Positions 1-34,901 of a stretch of 64,000 nucleotides of DNA are shown here, one piece after another (position 1 is the stretch's first letter; every line of letters begins with the position of its first letter). The position numbers and the translations under genes are program-made. The notes under the pieces were generated by a model, which worked only from the letters and a program-made list of their open reading frames with translations, ran no database searches and had not been told where the DNA came from. This DNA comes from Endomychus coccineus (lineage: Eukaryota; Arthropoda; Insecta; Coleoptera; Endomychidae): positions 35,432,581-35,496,580 of the forward strand of contig OY294071.1 in NCBI GenBank assembly GCA_958510875.1. The letters run 5' to 3'.

Positions 1-489
1 GGTGGTTGTGTATGTCAAATTGGATTGTACTCATATTAATTGTAGTTATATAATAATTTCACAGTCGTTGAACTTGATGTCTCCAATTTAATATTTTCAT
101 ATCTAATTTCATTTTACTACTGCGTGATTTATTCTCTAATTAACACAAATCTCTTGATCGACGCAAGAATACATTCATCACTCGTTAATATCGCAACGTT
201 TTCTATGCCTTTCTATAGTTTGGCAGAGATGCGCAATTCTTAATTAAAGAAATGCTACATTTCTCCTATCGGCTAGGCTTTCACATGTAATTATTAACAT
301 CATATAGCTACAAATAATCTTTTATTCATTATTAAATACCAGTTGTAGGTTCATCAACATAAAAAAGTTTGAAGCTAATTTCCATTCTCAACTCTCTTGG
401 ATTATGAATTTTAATAATAATGAGATATCAACAGAAAATAAAATTCTGAAAATCTATTTAAAAATAAGGTTTTTGAAAAAATAACCAGA
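1..489. other. AT-rich non-coding sequence
   Basis: No open frame, repeat or gene signal that I recognise. It ends where the inverted Penelope-like copy begins. Confidence 0.5.
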
Positions 490-1080
490 TTGAGTCTCTT
501 GAATAGTAGACTTCCGCGGGTAGCAAATATTGAAAATTATTGGCTTCCGGATGGATTCCGCGTCACAATGCACAACTTCATGACGACGCCAACCATTACT
601 GGTGGCATCTTCAGGGCTCGCTTGATGTTTGAGCTGAAACCGATTCTACTGGTTTTTGTAGCGGTATTTATTGTAGAAAAAAACCTTCAAGCTACACAAT
701 TTACTGCCTTTATTCGGTGGTTGTACTGGACCCTGACATTGCCGTTGTGTGATCATGTGCGAAGTAGAATTTTCGAGGATGGGTTTCCAAATGTTGGGAA
801 GGTAATATCCTGAGTCACGGCTTAGATTATTTGGATGTTTTAGGACTACTGTACGACCTGTTTCACCAATGTAAACTTTACCGCAAGAACAGGAAATGCT
901 ATAAACACCTTCTAAATGAAGGGGAAAAATGGGATCTTTGATATAAGTTTGTAAAACTGAGATAGTTTTGGAAGTGTGGAAAACCGAGTAGAAATATTAT
1001 GTTTTTTAAGGAGTTTGGAAATTCGATCTGTTATGTTTTCAATATATGGAAGATAGGCAGTGGGGGGGGGGTGGCTCAGG
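490..1080 (-). mobile_element. Penelope-like element 3' end, inverted copy
   Basis: Read on the minus strand, this stretch holds the end of a Penelope-like reverse transcriptase (a YIENITDRISKLLKKHN-like stretch), then the start of a GIY-YIG endonuclease (the DNA for CGKVYIGETGR lies at about 850-890), and finally the 3' terminal repeat with a CTGAAGATGCC...GGTTGGC hairpin at 582-614. Frames are broken by shifts and a deletion that removes most of the endonuclease domain. It is a damaged mirror image of the copy at 1120-1665; the terminal repeats of the two copies are clearly alike. Penelope-like elements are retroelements that encode a reverse transcriptase joined to a GIY-YIG nuclease. Family assignment is from the motifs; the exact edges are inferred. 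Confidence 0.7.
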
Positions 1081-1119
1081 TTGATTTGAAATTTTAGGCG
1101 AAGTGTATTTCTTTATGAC

Positions 1120-1665
1120 TTTTTGAATGTTATAATGGGGTTTTCCACACTTCCAAAACTATCTCTGTTCTACAAATCTATTAAAGATCGCTTTCCTCCT
1201 CTTCATTTAGAAGGTGCTTATAGCATTACCTGTTCTTGCGGTAAAGTCTACATTGGTGAAACAGGTCGTACAGTAAATACTCGTGTGAATGAACATAAGC
1301 GCTAACAAGGCTTCGTGACACCAGTAGATCTCTACTTGCCGAACACAAGTTTGACACTAATTATCATATCCTTTTCGAAAATACTAAAATCCTAGCCCGA
1401 GCCCTAAACGTCTATCAGCGAAAAATCCTTGAAGCGATAGAAATCCCAAAATATCCAAATAATTTAAACAGTAAACTGTGTAGCTGGATGGTTTTATCCT
1501 ACAATAAATACCGCTACAGACACCAGTAGAATCAGTTTCAGTTCAAGCCTCAAGCATGCCCTGAAGATGCCACCTGTAATAGTTGGCGAAACGTCGGCAT
1601 CAAGTCGTGCTATTGTGACGCGAAATTCATCCGGAAGTCAAGAATTTTCAGATTGACTCTGCCAA
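1120..1665 (+). mobile_element. Penelope-like element 3' end with GIY-YIG endonuclease
   Basis: A 60-codon frame at 1123-1305 ends in CSCGKVYIGETGRTVNTRV, the core of the GIY-YIG endonuclease of Penelope-like elements (conserved Tyr, Ile, Gly and the Arg of the TRVNEH block). After a frameshift near 1305 the domain continues in another frame (AEHKFDTNYHILFENTKIL, then IEIPKYPNNLN) to a stop near 1530. The 3' terminal repeat follows and contains CTGAAGA, a GCCA-type hairpin and GAAACGTC at 1561-1595. The copy is 5'-truncated, lacks the reverse transcriptase and cannot be active. Confidence 0.75.
1561..1595 (+). ncRNA. Hammerhead-like ribozyme motif in Penelope terminal repeat
   Basis: CTGAAGA fits the hammerhead core CUGANGA. 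It is followed by a hairpin (GCCACC...GTTGGC) and then GAAACGTC, which fits the second core segment with a two-base-pair stem III and no loop. Hammerhead motifs with such short stem III are described from Penelope-like elements. One extra U before stem II departs from the textbook core, so activity is uncertain. Confidence 0.45.
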
Positions 1666-1669
1666 TCTT

Positions 1670-2560
1670 GATAGAAAAAACCTTTATCTTCGATAAATAC
1701 TTCTCATGATGCATATAAAATAGGGAAGCAAGCAGTTTCGTCATAACGAATATGTTTCAGTTCAGTTGCTTAGTGAATTCTTACATTTACAAGAGCAGGC
1801 TTTGAAGTTTCTCTCGTGATCTTCAAACAATTTCGCAATAATGTTCATTTTTATAACTATAACAATTCTCAGTTTTTCATTGTCCGTAACGTAATACAAT
1901 TGAAATAAGTGTATCTCATACAATACTACATGGTCACTCTTCCAGTATATACATTACGAAATCGTTAACCGTAAAAGGAGTGTCTAATTAGTTAATTACG
2001 ATGAAGACGAATAAAGTCACCACGAGTTGAGGCAATTAGAGCTCTTCTTCAACTTGGTATAATAAACTAAAAGTAATTACCCACAACAACAAAATGATTA
2101 GATTTTCTTTCGATTCAATTCGCGAACAGATTGTTCAGTATTTTAGATACAGAGTGGTTCGAAATTTACACTTCAAACATAAAGTGGTGAGGCTGGCTTA
2201 GAATATGTAGAAAAGTTATTATGATTCCTAAAATACAACATTCGCCATTGATTTGTTATAATATTAATACGTATTTAATCTGTTATTATCACACAAAAGC
2301 ATGTTTTCAACACATTTATAAAAAGTTTGTTCTGTGAATATCTTCAGAAATTCTAAAGAAGGAAACTGTAAGACTGCTTTGAAACAAATGCTTATTTGTA
2401 TTATATCAAACGGTGTGTCAAATGTATAGATGTACAATAAATTATCTACTAATGGCAATTTTTTAATGACTTCATAATCAGCAGAAAAACTGTATCATTA
2501 TAATTTCTTGTTTGTGATAAGACCAAAACTATTTACTGGTTTACTCCTTGAGAACCTCTG
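1670..2560. other. Non-coding AT-rich spacer
   Basis: No coding frame or repeat recognised between the Penelope pair and the first LINE fragment. Confidence 0.4.
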
Positions 2561-3310
2561 GGTATCTCGAGCCTGAGAGAGAAAGGTTAGTCAGTCAGAG
2601 CTCATCTAGCTGCTTGCCAGGAATCGCTGGTGCTGGAATAACTGACGAGATTTCCGATGATCACTTATCATGAAGATATCTATAGACAGGTCAGTGAATT
2701 CGTAAGTGTAGCATCACCAACCAGACGAATAATAGCTCCCTTCTGAATAGTATCTAAGAGCTCCAGGGTATGTTTGGGAGTTGAACTCCATACATGTGAA
2801 CAGTACTCCTGGACAGATCGAATCTGTGATTTTTAGATAATGTGGAGATGCTGGGTATGAGGTAGCTACGGGGGGGGGGAGGGGGGTGGACAGGACTTCA
2901 TAGGAATAGTTGTACCTGAACATATAAGGGATTGTGGTCTTCGTGCAGGAAATACAAAGTTTTGGCTGCATTAAACTCTAACAAATTAACAGAACCCCAT
3001 TTGAAAATTCTTGCCAGATCTTCATGTATATAGTTACATCGACCCGTTTCTATCTACATTGAATGATATACGGGCTCTAGATCAACAGGAGAAAGCGGTA
3101 TGAAATGTGAAATCATCCGAAAAGCTGTGGAGGGAACAGGAGGCCAGATCCAACAGATCGTTGACATAAAGAAGAAACAAAGTTGGTGCCAAGAAAGATT
3201 CCTGTAGAACACCATCAGTGTTGGGGCGGCAAATCATATGGCTGAAGTTTCCCAAGAAATGTGTTATGTAGGAAAGCATAACTCCTGTTGATCAAGATAT
3301 TGGTAGAGCT
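2560..3310 (-). mobile_element. LINE (non-LTR retrotransposon) reverse-transcriptase fragment
   Basis: On the minus strand a frame at 3082-3279 carries the reverse transcriptase palm segment ESFLAPTLFLLYVNDLL, followed by HSFSDDFTFH, a decayed form of the YADD catalytic box. Further along, 2714-2971 codes for the CMEFNSQTYPGALRYYSEG region found near the C-terminus in this family. Several frames are needed, so this is a pseudogene copy. The same family recurs at 12.9, 16.8, 39.4, 46, 47.6 and 59.3 kb. Confidence 0.65.
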
Positions 3311-3824
3311 CGATGTTGATTGGTTTAATCTAAACGAAATTTGCCGTCGGCATATTCTTGTTTTTCCGTTTTTGAAACCGCAAGTGAATTAAAAGGTCGA
3401 ATTCTGGAACGCTCAGTACCATAATTAAAATAGACTTTAATAAGGCTGATTGAACAGAAATTGTACATGAACTTCACGTATACTTTGAATTTGTTTCCCA
3501 GGTTCCAGATAAATATATTATCAATTGGATACCTATCATTACCTTGTAATTACAATGAGTAGTTTTTATTTGAACTAATGCAGGTGATTTCAAGCGCCAG
3601 TGAAGACGATACTTTCTCTAGCGCTGGTATGACTATATTGTAGGTACATCCTCTGGCTGCAAGATTCGGCATACATTCCATTAACTCTTGCAGACATTTA
3701 TGAATAAAACTATACTATCTGTGACGGAGTGAAGGTCTCGACCACGGCTTGTGTCAGTCTTATTTTATTTAATGTGCTTTCAACGCATTCAGTTTTATTT
3801 CGTGGATTGATCATCTTATTCAAA
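3310..3824. promoter_or_regulatory. Upstream region of the YGPP-repeat gene
   Basis: Sequence before the start codon of the secreted repeat protein. A TCAGT initiator-like pentamer near 3756, about 45 bases after an AT-rich CTATACTAT stretch near 3711, could mark the transcription start. Both are short, common motifs; the assignment is inference. Confidence 0.2.
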
Positions 3825-6259
3825 ATGAAGTGCAACCAAATAGCAGTAAGTGAATTTTGTTTTTAAATCTGATAGTTATAGTGATATCTTGTGAAATGTG
3901 TTGTTTTGGGTGTATTTTTGGAAAAGTATTGGACAATCGATTCAAAATATATCCTAGCTACCAGAAATGTTCGACACATCGGGAACCAAAAAAATTTGAA
4001 AAAACTCCGTCCTATATTTCAAATATTGAAATATAATCATTACTTAAACCAAATTTATAACTGAATTTTCCACATTCAATACCTATAAATAATTACTTCA
4101 CTGTCTACAACAATATGTAATTGTTTGTTCTGATTTTCAAAATAGTTTAAACGGCACAATTTTACTATAATATTTGTTTATTTTCAATGCAGCTAATTAT
4201 TGTTTCATCCAATCCAAATTTCGGTAGGTCAATTTTTACAAAAAAACTCATCCAACCGAAACCTTTTTCTACGTCTTATGATGTATTTGAAACAAAATCG
4301 TGTCTATCCCATTATATTCTTTTTAACTACGTTGTTTTGTGATAAAAACAGACACCTCATAATAACTCGTTTTCTTATAAATTTATTCAGAACCTCTGAA
4401 AGAAAGTGAGTGTAGTTCGCAAGCTTAGAATTATCGAATAGCAATTCCAAATGAATTCCACCCCATTTTCGCCGCCCTGAAAGGATTAATACTTCAGAAC
4501 AAAAATAATGTGGGTTTAATTATCGTATATTGATATTTCATCTTGTGGCAAGAATACCAAACTAATTTTATTTTTATTATCTTACATGCCAAGCGCAATA
4601 ATTCTAATATTTTCAAGCGATTATCATCAGATCACTGATTTTCTAATCTTGCAGGTGATTCTTCTATTGTGCTGGTACAAACAAGTTTCTTCAAATGGTT
4701 TACAAAATAACAACGAAATGATAAGGAACAAAAGAGAGCCACCTGTGTTTCGAGTGCCAATCAAGTTGTCCTATCGACCACCAAGAAGAAAACCAAGGCC
4801 TGCTTACAGTTCATCTAAACCATTTTATGCATCTCAGGTGAATCCACTTTACGGACCCCCAAAACCAATCTATGAAGCTCCGCCCAAACTTTCATATGGA
4901 CCTCCAAAACCTGTGTATGGACCTCCTTCAAAAATCACATATTCTCCAGTACAACCTGTATACAAACCTCCAGCACCATCTTACGGAGCACCCTCTCAAG
5001 GTTATAACTATCAACCACCTTCCGGAAATTATGGTCCTCCAGGAGAAACGTATGGGCCTCCATCTGCATCCTATGGTCCCCCAGCTGCATCTTACGGTCC
5101 TCCAATTTCATCTTATGGTCCTCCATCTCCAGCTTATGGACCACCAACTCAAACATATGGGGCACCAAGTAACCAGTACGATACGCCCTCAGTTAGTTTT
5201 AGTGCTCCAATGTTTCCTTCTTCACCAAAAGATTCTTACGGAGTTCCCAATCAAAACTATGGACCTCCTTCTCAATCTTCTCCCTCATATGAGACACCTA
5301 AACAACAGACGACTTATGGTGCTCCGCCTCAACAGAATTACGGCTCACCCCCTCAGCAAACCTTTAGTCCACCACCCCAGCAAAGTTATGGACCACCTCA
5401 AGGAAGTTATGGGCCACCTGAACAAAGTTATGAAGTACCTCAACAAAGCTATGGTCCACCTGAACAGAGCTACGGCCCACCTGAACAAAGCTATGCGCCA
5501 CCTGAACAAAGCTATGGGCCACCTAAACAAAGCTATGGTCCACCCGAACAAAGCTATGGACCTCCTCAACAAAGCTATGGTGCACCTCAACAGAGTTATG
5601 GACCTCCGCAGCAGACTAATAGTCCACCCAGCTCTGAATATGGAGTACCAAATTTTGGAACACAGTCTACAGCTTTCAGTCATGCCACACCTTCCTACGG
5701 TTTACCTGCATCCTCAAAGTCGCAATCATCTTATCAAGATTATGAAATTCCAGTCGGTTACAACAGTCCAGCGTTAACTTACGAAAATCCCAGTGCAAGT
5801 TATGAAACTCCAGGGGCTGTAACTTCTTATGGGACGCCGATTAAGAACGCCTTGTCTTCGCAGTATGACAACTTCAATGATAAAAGGAAAACGTTAGAAG
5901 ATTCATTAGAATCGTCGGAATCAGACTACCCTTATCTTCCAGATGTGTACAGTCAACAGCAAACAAAATTATCAGAGCTCTTAACTAAACCAGATGACTT
6001 GAAATCAAAAAAAGTTAAAGAAAAATCAGTACTATATGGCAATAGACAACGTTCTGCAAATCATAATTATGACGGCAGCGGCTCACAGTTAAGAGACGAT
6101 AACGAAACATATTTACGTGAAAAAATTAAACAAAATATAGTGGAAGCTCTGCAGAATAGTACTTCTGTTAATAACAACATCCACGTTTTTAGAAATACGA
6201 ATACGTTGAAAGGTCAAAAACTACAAGATGGATGGAATGCCAGAGGCTCAGAAAATTGA
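3825..6259 (+). CDS. Secreted YGPP-repeat structural protein
   Basis: Two coding exons: 3825-3845 and 4655-6259 (intron 3846-4654, GTAAGT donor and TTGCAG acceptor, phase 0), giving 541 residues. The short first exon matters: joined to exon 2 it makes a signal peptide (residues 1-22, [20 protein letters not shown]), whereas exon 2 alone has none. A basic RNKR site follows near residue 36. Residues about 75-340 hold some 18 exact YGPP tetrads, many as SYGPPEQ or SYGPPQQ heptads. The C-terminal 100 residues are charged and non-repetitive. No chitin-binding Rebers-Riddiford domain is visible. The composition suggests an extracellular matrix, cuticle, eggshell or adhesive protein; the exact role cannot be read from the sequence. 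Confidence 0.8.
5370..5620 (+). repeat. Tandem SYGPPEQ-type coding repeat
   Basis: In-frame 21-base units coding for [14 protein letters not shown] and variants ([21 protein letters not shown]). Units differ at silent and replacement sites, so the array is not newly amplified. The regularity also creates long open frames in the other reading frames and on the opposite strand; those are shadows. Confidence 0.85.
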
Positions 6260-9200
6260 AGAAAATAGACTGAACACTTTTTTGTTATTTTTGACTAATT
6301 TATAGTAATATAGGTTAAATATTTATTATAGAAATATAACCAAACAATGACTGTGGTGTTTTCTCAATTGTTTTATAATTTTATTGAACAATGAACGTTT
6401 TTGTTATTTATATGCTATTTGAACCAAACTATTCTGCAGTCGGAAGAATTCTAGTGACATTTTAGTTGAACTGTTCCAAAGCGATAGCAATGATTTATTA
6501 GAATAGTCATTTGGCACCAAAGCTTCGTTTCAAAGGTTTAGAGATGATTGCATCCATTGTTTTGTACACAGATTCAATACGAAAATATTTCTATAGTATC
6601 GTATTGTACGAAACCTTAGAACAGCTGCAATACGATTCTATGAACATACACAGATTTTAATTTCACGTTATGATCAATATTCAAAAACAACAGAAACATG
6701 GCTGCGAATATTTATGAAATTTAAAGAAACGATTTATTGATTTCTGATAAGTTACTCGATATATTTTGCTGAAATATACCGTCATATTTTTATTTGAGTG
6801 AATTTGTGTTCTTTTGTAAGAAAAGCTTTGAAAAGTGTATTTTTTTAACATTGTTCAATTCTTCTAGACTAGAGAATTTTGAGCTTGTTTTTCCTAGTCA
6901 AAAGTGGCGTAGCATATTTCTGCCACTAGGCAGATTCCAAATTTGTCGCTCCTTTTACTTATGAGAAAAAATTTGATAAGTTTCTGGAGAGCAAAGAAAA
7001 CATCAAACAGCAAATTTGACAATCTTAAATAATGAAAAATTTCTCTATAATTTAAATAACCAAAAAATATAAAACCAAAATTAATTCCGATTTGTAATAT
7101 TAATCAATTATTTCTAAAAACCATATTATTACTGAGCAAATTTAATGTTAATGGAAAATTATGATAAAACAATAAATTACTTCCCTCAGGCTATGCCATT
7201 GTAGTCCAACATCACATTTTGTAAGTGTGTTCAAAATCGTGTCGCTTCCATATTTACTTAAAGAATCCATTTAGGAATTAATCAAAGATTGTCCTGGTAT
7301 TGGAATAAATAGAAAGGTGGTAAATTATAATAGCATTTACATACAAGTGTTTATTAAAGTATTGGCAGTAGTGAATTGTAATTGTTAACTAATAATTTAT
7401 AAGAAACATACAATCTATATCTATTTCCATTCACATTGAAACCTGAGAAGCTATCGATACGCCAACTCTCAATTAATAAACTAAATAGTAAAGTCAATTT
7501 GTACATATATTCAAACTTAGTTACAAATTTTCCAGAATCGAAAAACGGATTTCAGTCAAAAATCAATTAATAGCAGAAATACTTTGGTTTCCCCTTCCTC
7601 CCACATTGTACTACAAATGAACCCTAAATTATAATTAATTGTTATTAAATTTGTTTAATTAATTCAATTCAGAAGATTGATCTACATTCTCTAAGCCCAA
7701 ATTAGGTTATAAGTAACAATAGAATTGTATTTATTAATGTTGAAATAAAATTTTACAAACAAAACTTTGATTTATTAATGTTTTAAAATTAATAGCACTA
7801 AAAAATATAACATAATGCTAAAAGACAACAAATAAATGTATATGTGATTAATAGTAAGAGTAAACTTAAACAAAAAAATATAAAACATCAAAGGTAAGCA
7901 CTCAAAAAATATCACTGAATAGTTTTCTAACAACAAAATTAATATGTAAAAGAAAAAATGTAAAGCTCAATAAAAATTAAATGGGACCTTGCTCATCTGA
8001 CATGTTCAATACAGCTCAAATATTTTAATTCAGACCCAAGATAGGAACATATTATATTAATTTTGAAGCTACAAAATTTCAAGCCTCTATTTGAGTCATA
8101 GAAATTAATTATTTGACAATTCATGGAATTATACAAATTAACTGGTTCAAATTCAGGAATTTAAATTGTTTTTGATGGATGAAATCGAGACTAGTGAATG
8201 CTGGAAAATTCGAGTTTTGTAATAATTGTTCTAAAAAAAAAATCACGACAAAAGGCACAGCAATTATTAAAATAAAGTAAATAGATAAAAATAATAAAAA
8301 AGATGTAAACACAATTTTCAAACAGCTTATAAATTGTTTAGTTGTTATAAATATTATTTTTTGAGGAAAGGAAATCATTTAAATTAATATCTGTATATGG
8401 AAAATTATTGAATAATTCGTTGAAAATTTGAAAAAACCATTAAAATAGAGAAAAGTAAAAAAATTAAATTCGAATTTTAACATTATAAATAAGAAATAGT
8501 CACCCTTATCCACTACTGTTGAAGTACTAAGAACCTTTCTTTGGCTACCAAATAGCCACATCAAAGTACACAACTCTGATGATGGCTACTTGTAGTAAAG
8601 GTCCTCAGTACTTTCAACAGTATGTTTAGTGGATAAGGGTGACTATTTTTTATTTATAGTGTACCACAATGTCAACTCTTTTGTAGTTCATTCGAATTGT
8701 AAACTGAAATAGATGATCGCAAATGTTTCTGGAAACATCATCTTTGCATTAAATATTTGAATTACATCCGTGAACAATAAAATATTCCAACATTTCAAAC
8801 AGTTTTAGAATTGCATGTATTTCATATTTTCATCTAAACCTTAGCTTTACATCTATATCTGTAGCTCGACTGTATACCAACCTATTATTTGAAGATAAAC
8901 TTTGTAAAATGACATAATAATTTTATAACAATCACATATTAATTATGTGTAGTTTGGTTTTCAAACAAATTGAGTAAAAAATGGAATCAAATTCAGCAAA
9001 ATTGCCTAAATGTCTTAATACTACCTATTTACAATTAATTGTACTTTATTTCTATTTATTTACATTAAAATAATTAATAAAAAATATATAACATCATATA
9101 CAAATAATTATGAAATAAATAATTCCCTATAGTTGTTATAATAAGTTAGAAGCATGCAATGAGATTTAATAAGGGCAGTGTTTCTTGTATATTAACACAA

Positions 9201-10303
9201 TAAATAACACAAATAATAAATTAATGCCAGATAATTAAGTTTATACAATACATTATAAATTATTTCCAAATTAGAACAACTTTTTCTGAACACAAATTGC
9301 AGTCTATGATGGTGATTTGTGATTGACTTTAGAAAATAGATACAATATTTGATAATACTCAATATATTGTAACATTTCATGTTATTCAACATAATTTACC
9401 GTTCTTTAATAAAGTGTTTAGTGACATTAAGTTTTGATTTACTAATTAGCTTGAATTTCTCATCTACTTCTCCTTTAATTCCATAATTATCTAGCTTAGA
9501 TCAGAAAGGTAACATAAAGACAATAAATAATAAAAATAACAAATATATCCAGTAAAATTTGAAATATTTTCAGAGATCACTGAAGTGAAAATCTTTAATA
9601 ATATTTATTTCCTACATTCTCACCTATGTTCAACAAATTCAAGGTTTCTTTACCTGAATTATATTAAAATGAGTACAATTTTCAGTGACTTACATAATTA
9701 AGATTTTTTGACTGTAGAAATCAAAATATTGAATAAAATGAATTCCAACATCGGAAAAGAAAATTGTTTGCAATAAATATGAGTCGAAATGGAGAAATAA
9801 TTTACAATCATTAAAAGGTTTTACCTATTAATTACAATTACAAATAACCAAACACTCATTTCATTTGAGTTTCCAAATTTGTGTTGTAGGTCAGAGCATT
9901 TCAATTTAATAAATGAAGATTTAAAATTGAAAAATTAGAATTAAATGAAATAAATAAGAAGTCAGTCCATTTCTTCCACATCATGTTTAAAATTAACCTG
10001 AATTATTGTCATAATACATACACAATGTCATTCTATCAATCAAAATGAAGTATTTATTAATACCAGTAAAATAGATACATAGTAAATATCACAGAGAGGT
10101 GAATTTTCAAAGAGATAAGTCCAAAATGTAACTATTTGGATTTTATGAATCAAATATATAATTGAATATTCATAAATCAATAAATATGGAGATTTAAAAT
10201 TGAAATTACTAGAAAATGGTGTTTTTGAATTATCTGAATAGTTTTTTAATTATAGCCTCATGTTACCTTTCCCAAATTTCAGAGAATAATTACCATACGA
10301 ATA
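6260..10303. other. Intergenic AT-rich region between YGPP gene and Dot1
   Basis: About 4 kb between a plus-strand and a minus-strand gene that converge here. No host coding frame is recognised. It should contain both 3' untranslated regions; a minus-strand AATAAA lies at 10053-10058, about 250 bases past the Dot1 stop. The only clear structure is the foldback repeat at 8484-8660. A lone AGTGGCGTAGC near 6903 resembles a hAT-type terminus, but no partner was found. Confidence 0.5.
8484..8660. mobile_element. Short foldback repeat with hammerhead-like core, copy 1
   Basis: Arms read TTATAAATAAGAAATAGTC and its near-inverse at the right end (GACTATTTTTTATTTATAG). CACCCTTATCCAC lies at the left and GTGGATAAGGGTG at the right. 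The middle contains CTGATGA at 8576-8582, then GGCTAC/GTAG and AAAGGTC, a decayed version of the motif intact at 52042-52072. About 177 bp, no coding capacity. Related copies are at 51983-52130 and, as one arm only, 12750-12786. Confidence 0.7.
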
Positions 10304-33090
<22,787 letters not shown>

Positions 33091-34240
33091 CACTCAAAAT
33101 CAACTATAGGAAAATTTGTCACTGTAATTTATAACCATGAGCATTATTATTATTTGATTAATCCTGCATTTCGTTAAAAACAATACAATTCAAGCAACAA
33201 AACACGCCATCACCGATCAAAGCGTACGACTTGCACATACAATGCGCATGTCTAGATTGAGTACATGCAGTTGTGCCACCAGACCATCGAATTTTTAAAT
33301 ACCCTTCTAGTTTTGTTAACAACACGAAATGATTCGACTACGTTTTCCACATGTTATATTTAGGATTCCGATATCAATATTGCTTTCCACACGTAGGCTA
33401 ACATGCATTAACGTATAAAATGCATAATTTTATGAGTCCGGTAGTAGTACTCGTGCTTATTCCAGGCACTTGTTATTATAGATAATTAATAGTGAGGCCA
33501 AAAGCAGCGTGATGAAACGATACAATGATGTTATTTTGGCAAGCCTGATTTGACAAGTTCAACGAACGGTGTACGCGCAATTTTAATACCAAACCAATGA
33601 TAAGGTACAATTATTCGAATCGGGTTCGGGTTCCGGCTTCGGGGGCATTGAAATAGAAATCTTAGGGAAGTTTCGGAATTCGGAGCTTGAACAAAGGTAC
33701 GTCATTCTGAACGAAAAAACTACTAGTTTCATAACAATATCACTCGAGTTATTTATATCAATATATACCATTTATCACTTATTTTCGTGGATGCTAAATG
33801 TTTGTGGTTGATGATTATGAGAATTAACTAGTCGGGGAAGGTAATTACCATGTTTTGTGTTGCCTTGTTAGGAATGTTTATTTTTCCGTGTTTATCATTC
33901 TTCTATTTTAGGTTATTCTGGATACATTATTTAAAACTTGTCTAATTGTGTCAGACCAATTAGCTCTTTAACAGCCAAATATTTATTTGTGTTTTAACAC
34001 CCAATTCTGACCTATTTCACATCACTTGTTGTCTCTAGGTTAGCGATAGTGTACATTGGCAACACTTCGCACTTCCCAATTTAAGGCACTCCACACATGC
34101 AACTTCATTACCATTATACATGCTCATTTTTTGAATTCTCTGCAATTAAGTATTAAAAGCAGCGGCGACTATAATTATCATTCTCTCAGTCAGTCTCATC
34201 TCTCGTACACTTCATGGGAATACAAACTTAAAGAAAATGA
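33091..34240. promoter_or_regulatory. Region upstream of Dot1, possible promoter
   Basis: No coding sequence. TGCGCATG at about 33243 resembles the NRF-1/ewg core often found at housekeeping promoters, and CTATAG at 33100-33105 on the minus strand could be a splice acceptor for an upstream non-coding exon. Both are inference from short motifs. Confidence 0.2.
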
Positions 34241-34421
34241 CTATTAAAAGTTCGATTTTCCCTAGTTTAATAATTAAATGTGACTATAGTTTCGCTAACA
34301 CAGTAGCTTCTTCAAACAAATATTTAAAGTACTTTGTAATATTTGTTTGAAGAAGCTACCGTGTTAGCGAAACTATAGTCACATTTATTTATTAAACTAA
34401 TGAAAATCGAACTTCTAATAG
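34241..34421. mobile_element. 181-bp hairpin MITE
   Basis: The left arm 34241-34326 (CTATTAAAAGTTCGATTTT...) and right arm 34338-34421 pair almost fully, with a loop of about a dozen bases and only a few mismatches. No coding capacity. Ends flanked by TA-type sequence. Confidence 0.7.
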
Positions 34422-34868
34422 GTAGTTATATTATTGAACTTTAGAATGAATTTTCATCACGTAATGGCTGATTCTATTCAACTTAATTACCACTTAATTG
34501 TTTAAATGAAACCGGGTGGAAAAACGTTTGGCTAACTACAAAAAGAGACGTTCAGAAAGAAACCCTTAATATTAATTGCAATGAATGTCTTTTTGCAAAC
34601 GTACAGAGGTACAAAAATGAGATAAGATCTTTTTGTCTAGACTCTATGAATAATTTTCACATTGGGTTGAGGATCAATAAATGAGTTTGCTTTGAATCGG
34701 GTACATATGATTTTTCATTTAATATTTATCATGTTTATATCTACGGATTGTAGCAGTGAGTGCGTTGTCTTGCTGTCACGTGGCTTCAGCCATAGCCAGT
34801 TAGCTAGTCATAATACTACATACCTAGAGTTATATTTTCTATGGGCAGATCGAATCGAACGATTGATA

Positions 34869-34872
<4 letters not shown>

Positions 34873-34901
<29 letters not shown>
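34873..34901. repeat. (TA)n tract left of the nested insertions
   Basis: A run of TA dinucleotides followed directly by a T15 run, which is the poly(A) tail of the minus-strand retroelement. Confidence 0.9.

Noticed and set aside
4586..4654. Start of the YGPP protein at the ATG at 4586
   Set aside because: These codons end exactly at a TTGCAG acceptor and give no good signal peptide. The 3825 exon gives a proper one with a GTAAGT donor.
5370..5620. CRISPR-like array
   Set aside because: Repeats are in-frame coding heptads without spacers, in an animal genome.
4872..5777. Long open frames in other frames and on the opposite strand of the YGPP gene
   Set aside because: They are shadows of a 21-base coding repeat; only the YGPP frame has a signal peptide and correct splice sites.
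6900..6960. hAT-type element from AGTGGCGTAGC
   Set aside because: A lone 11-base match with no inverted partner or 8-bp duplication. The similar CAGTGGCGTAGT near 42958 is also unpaired.
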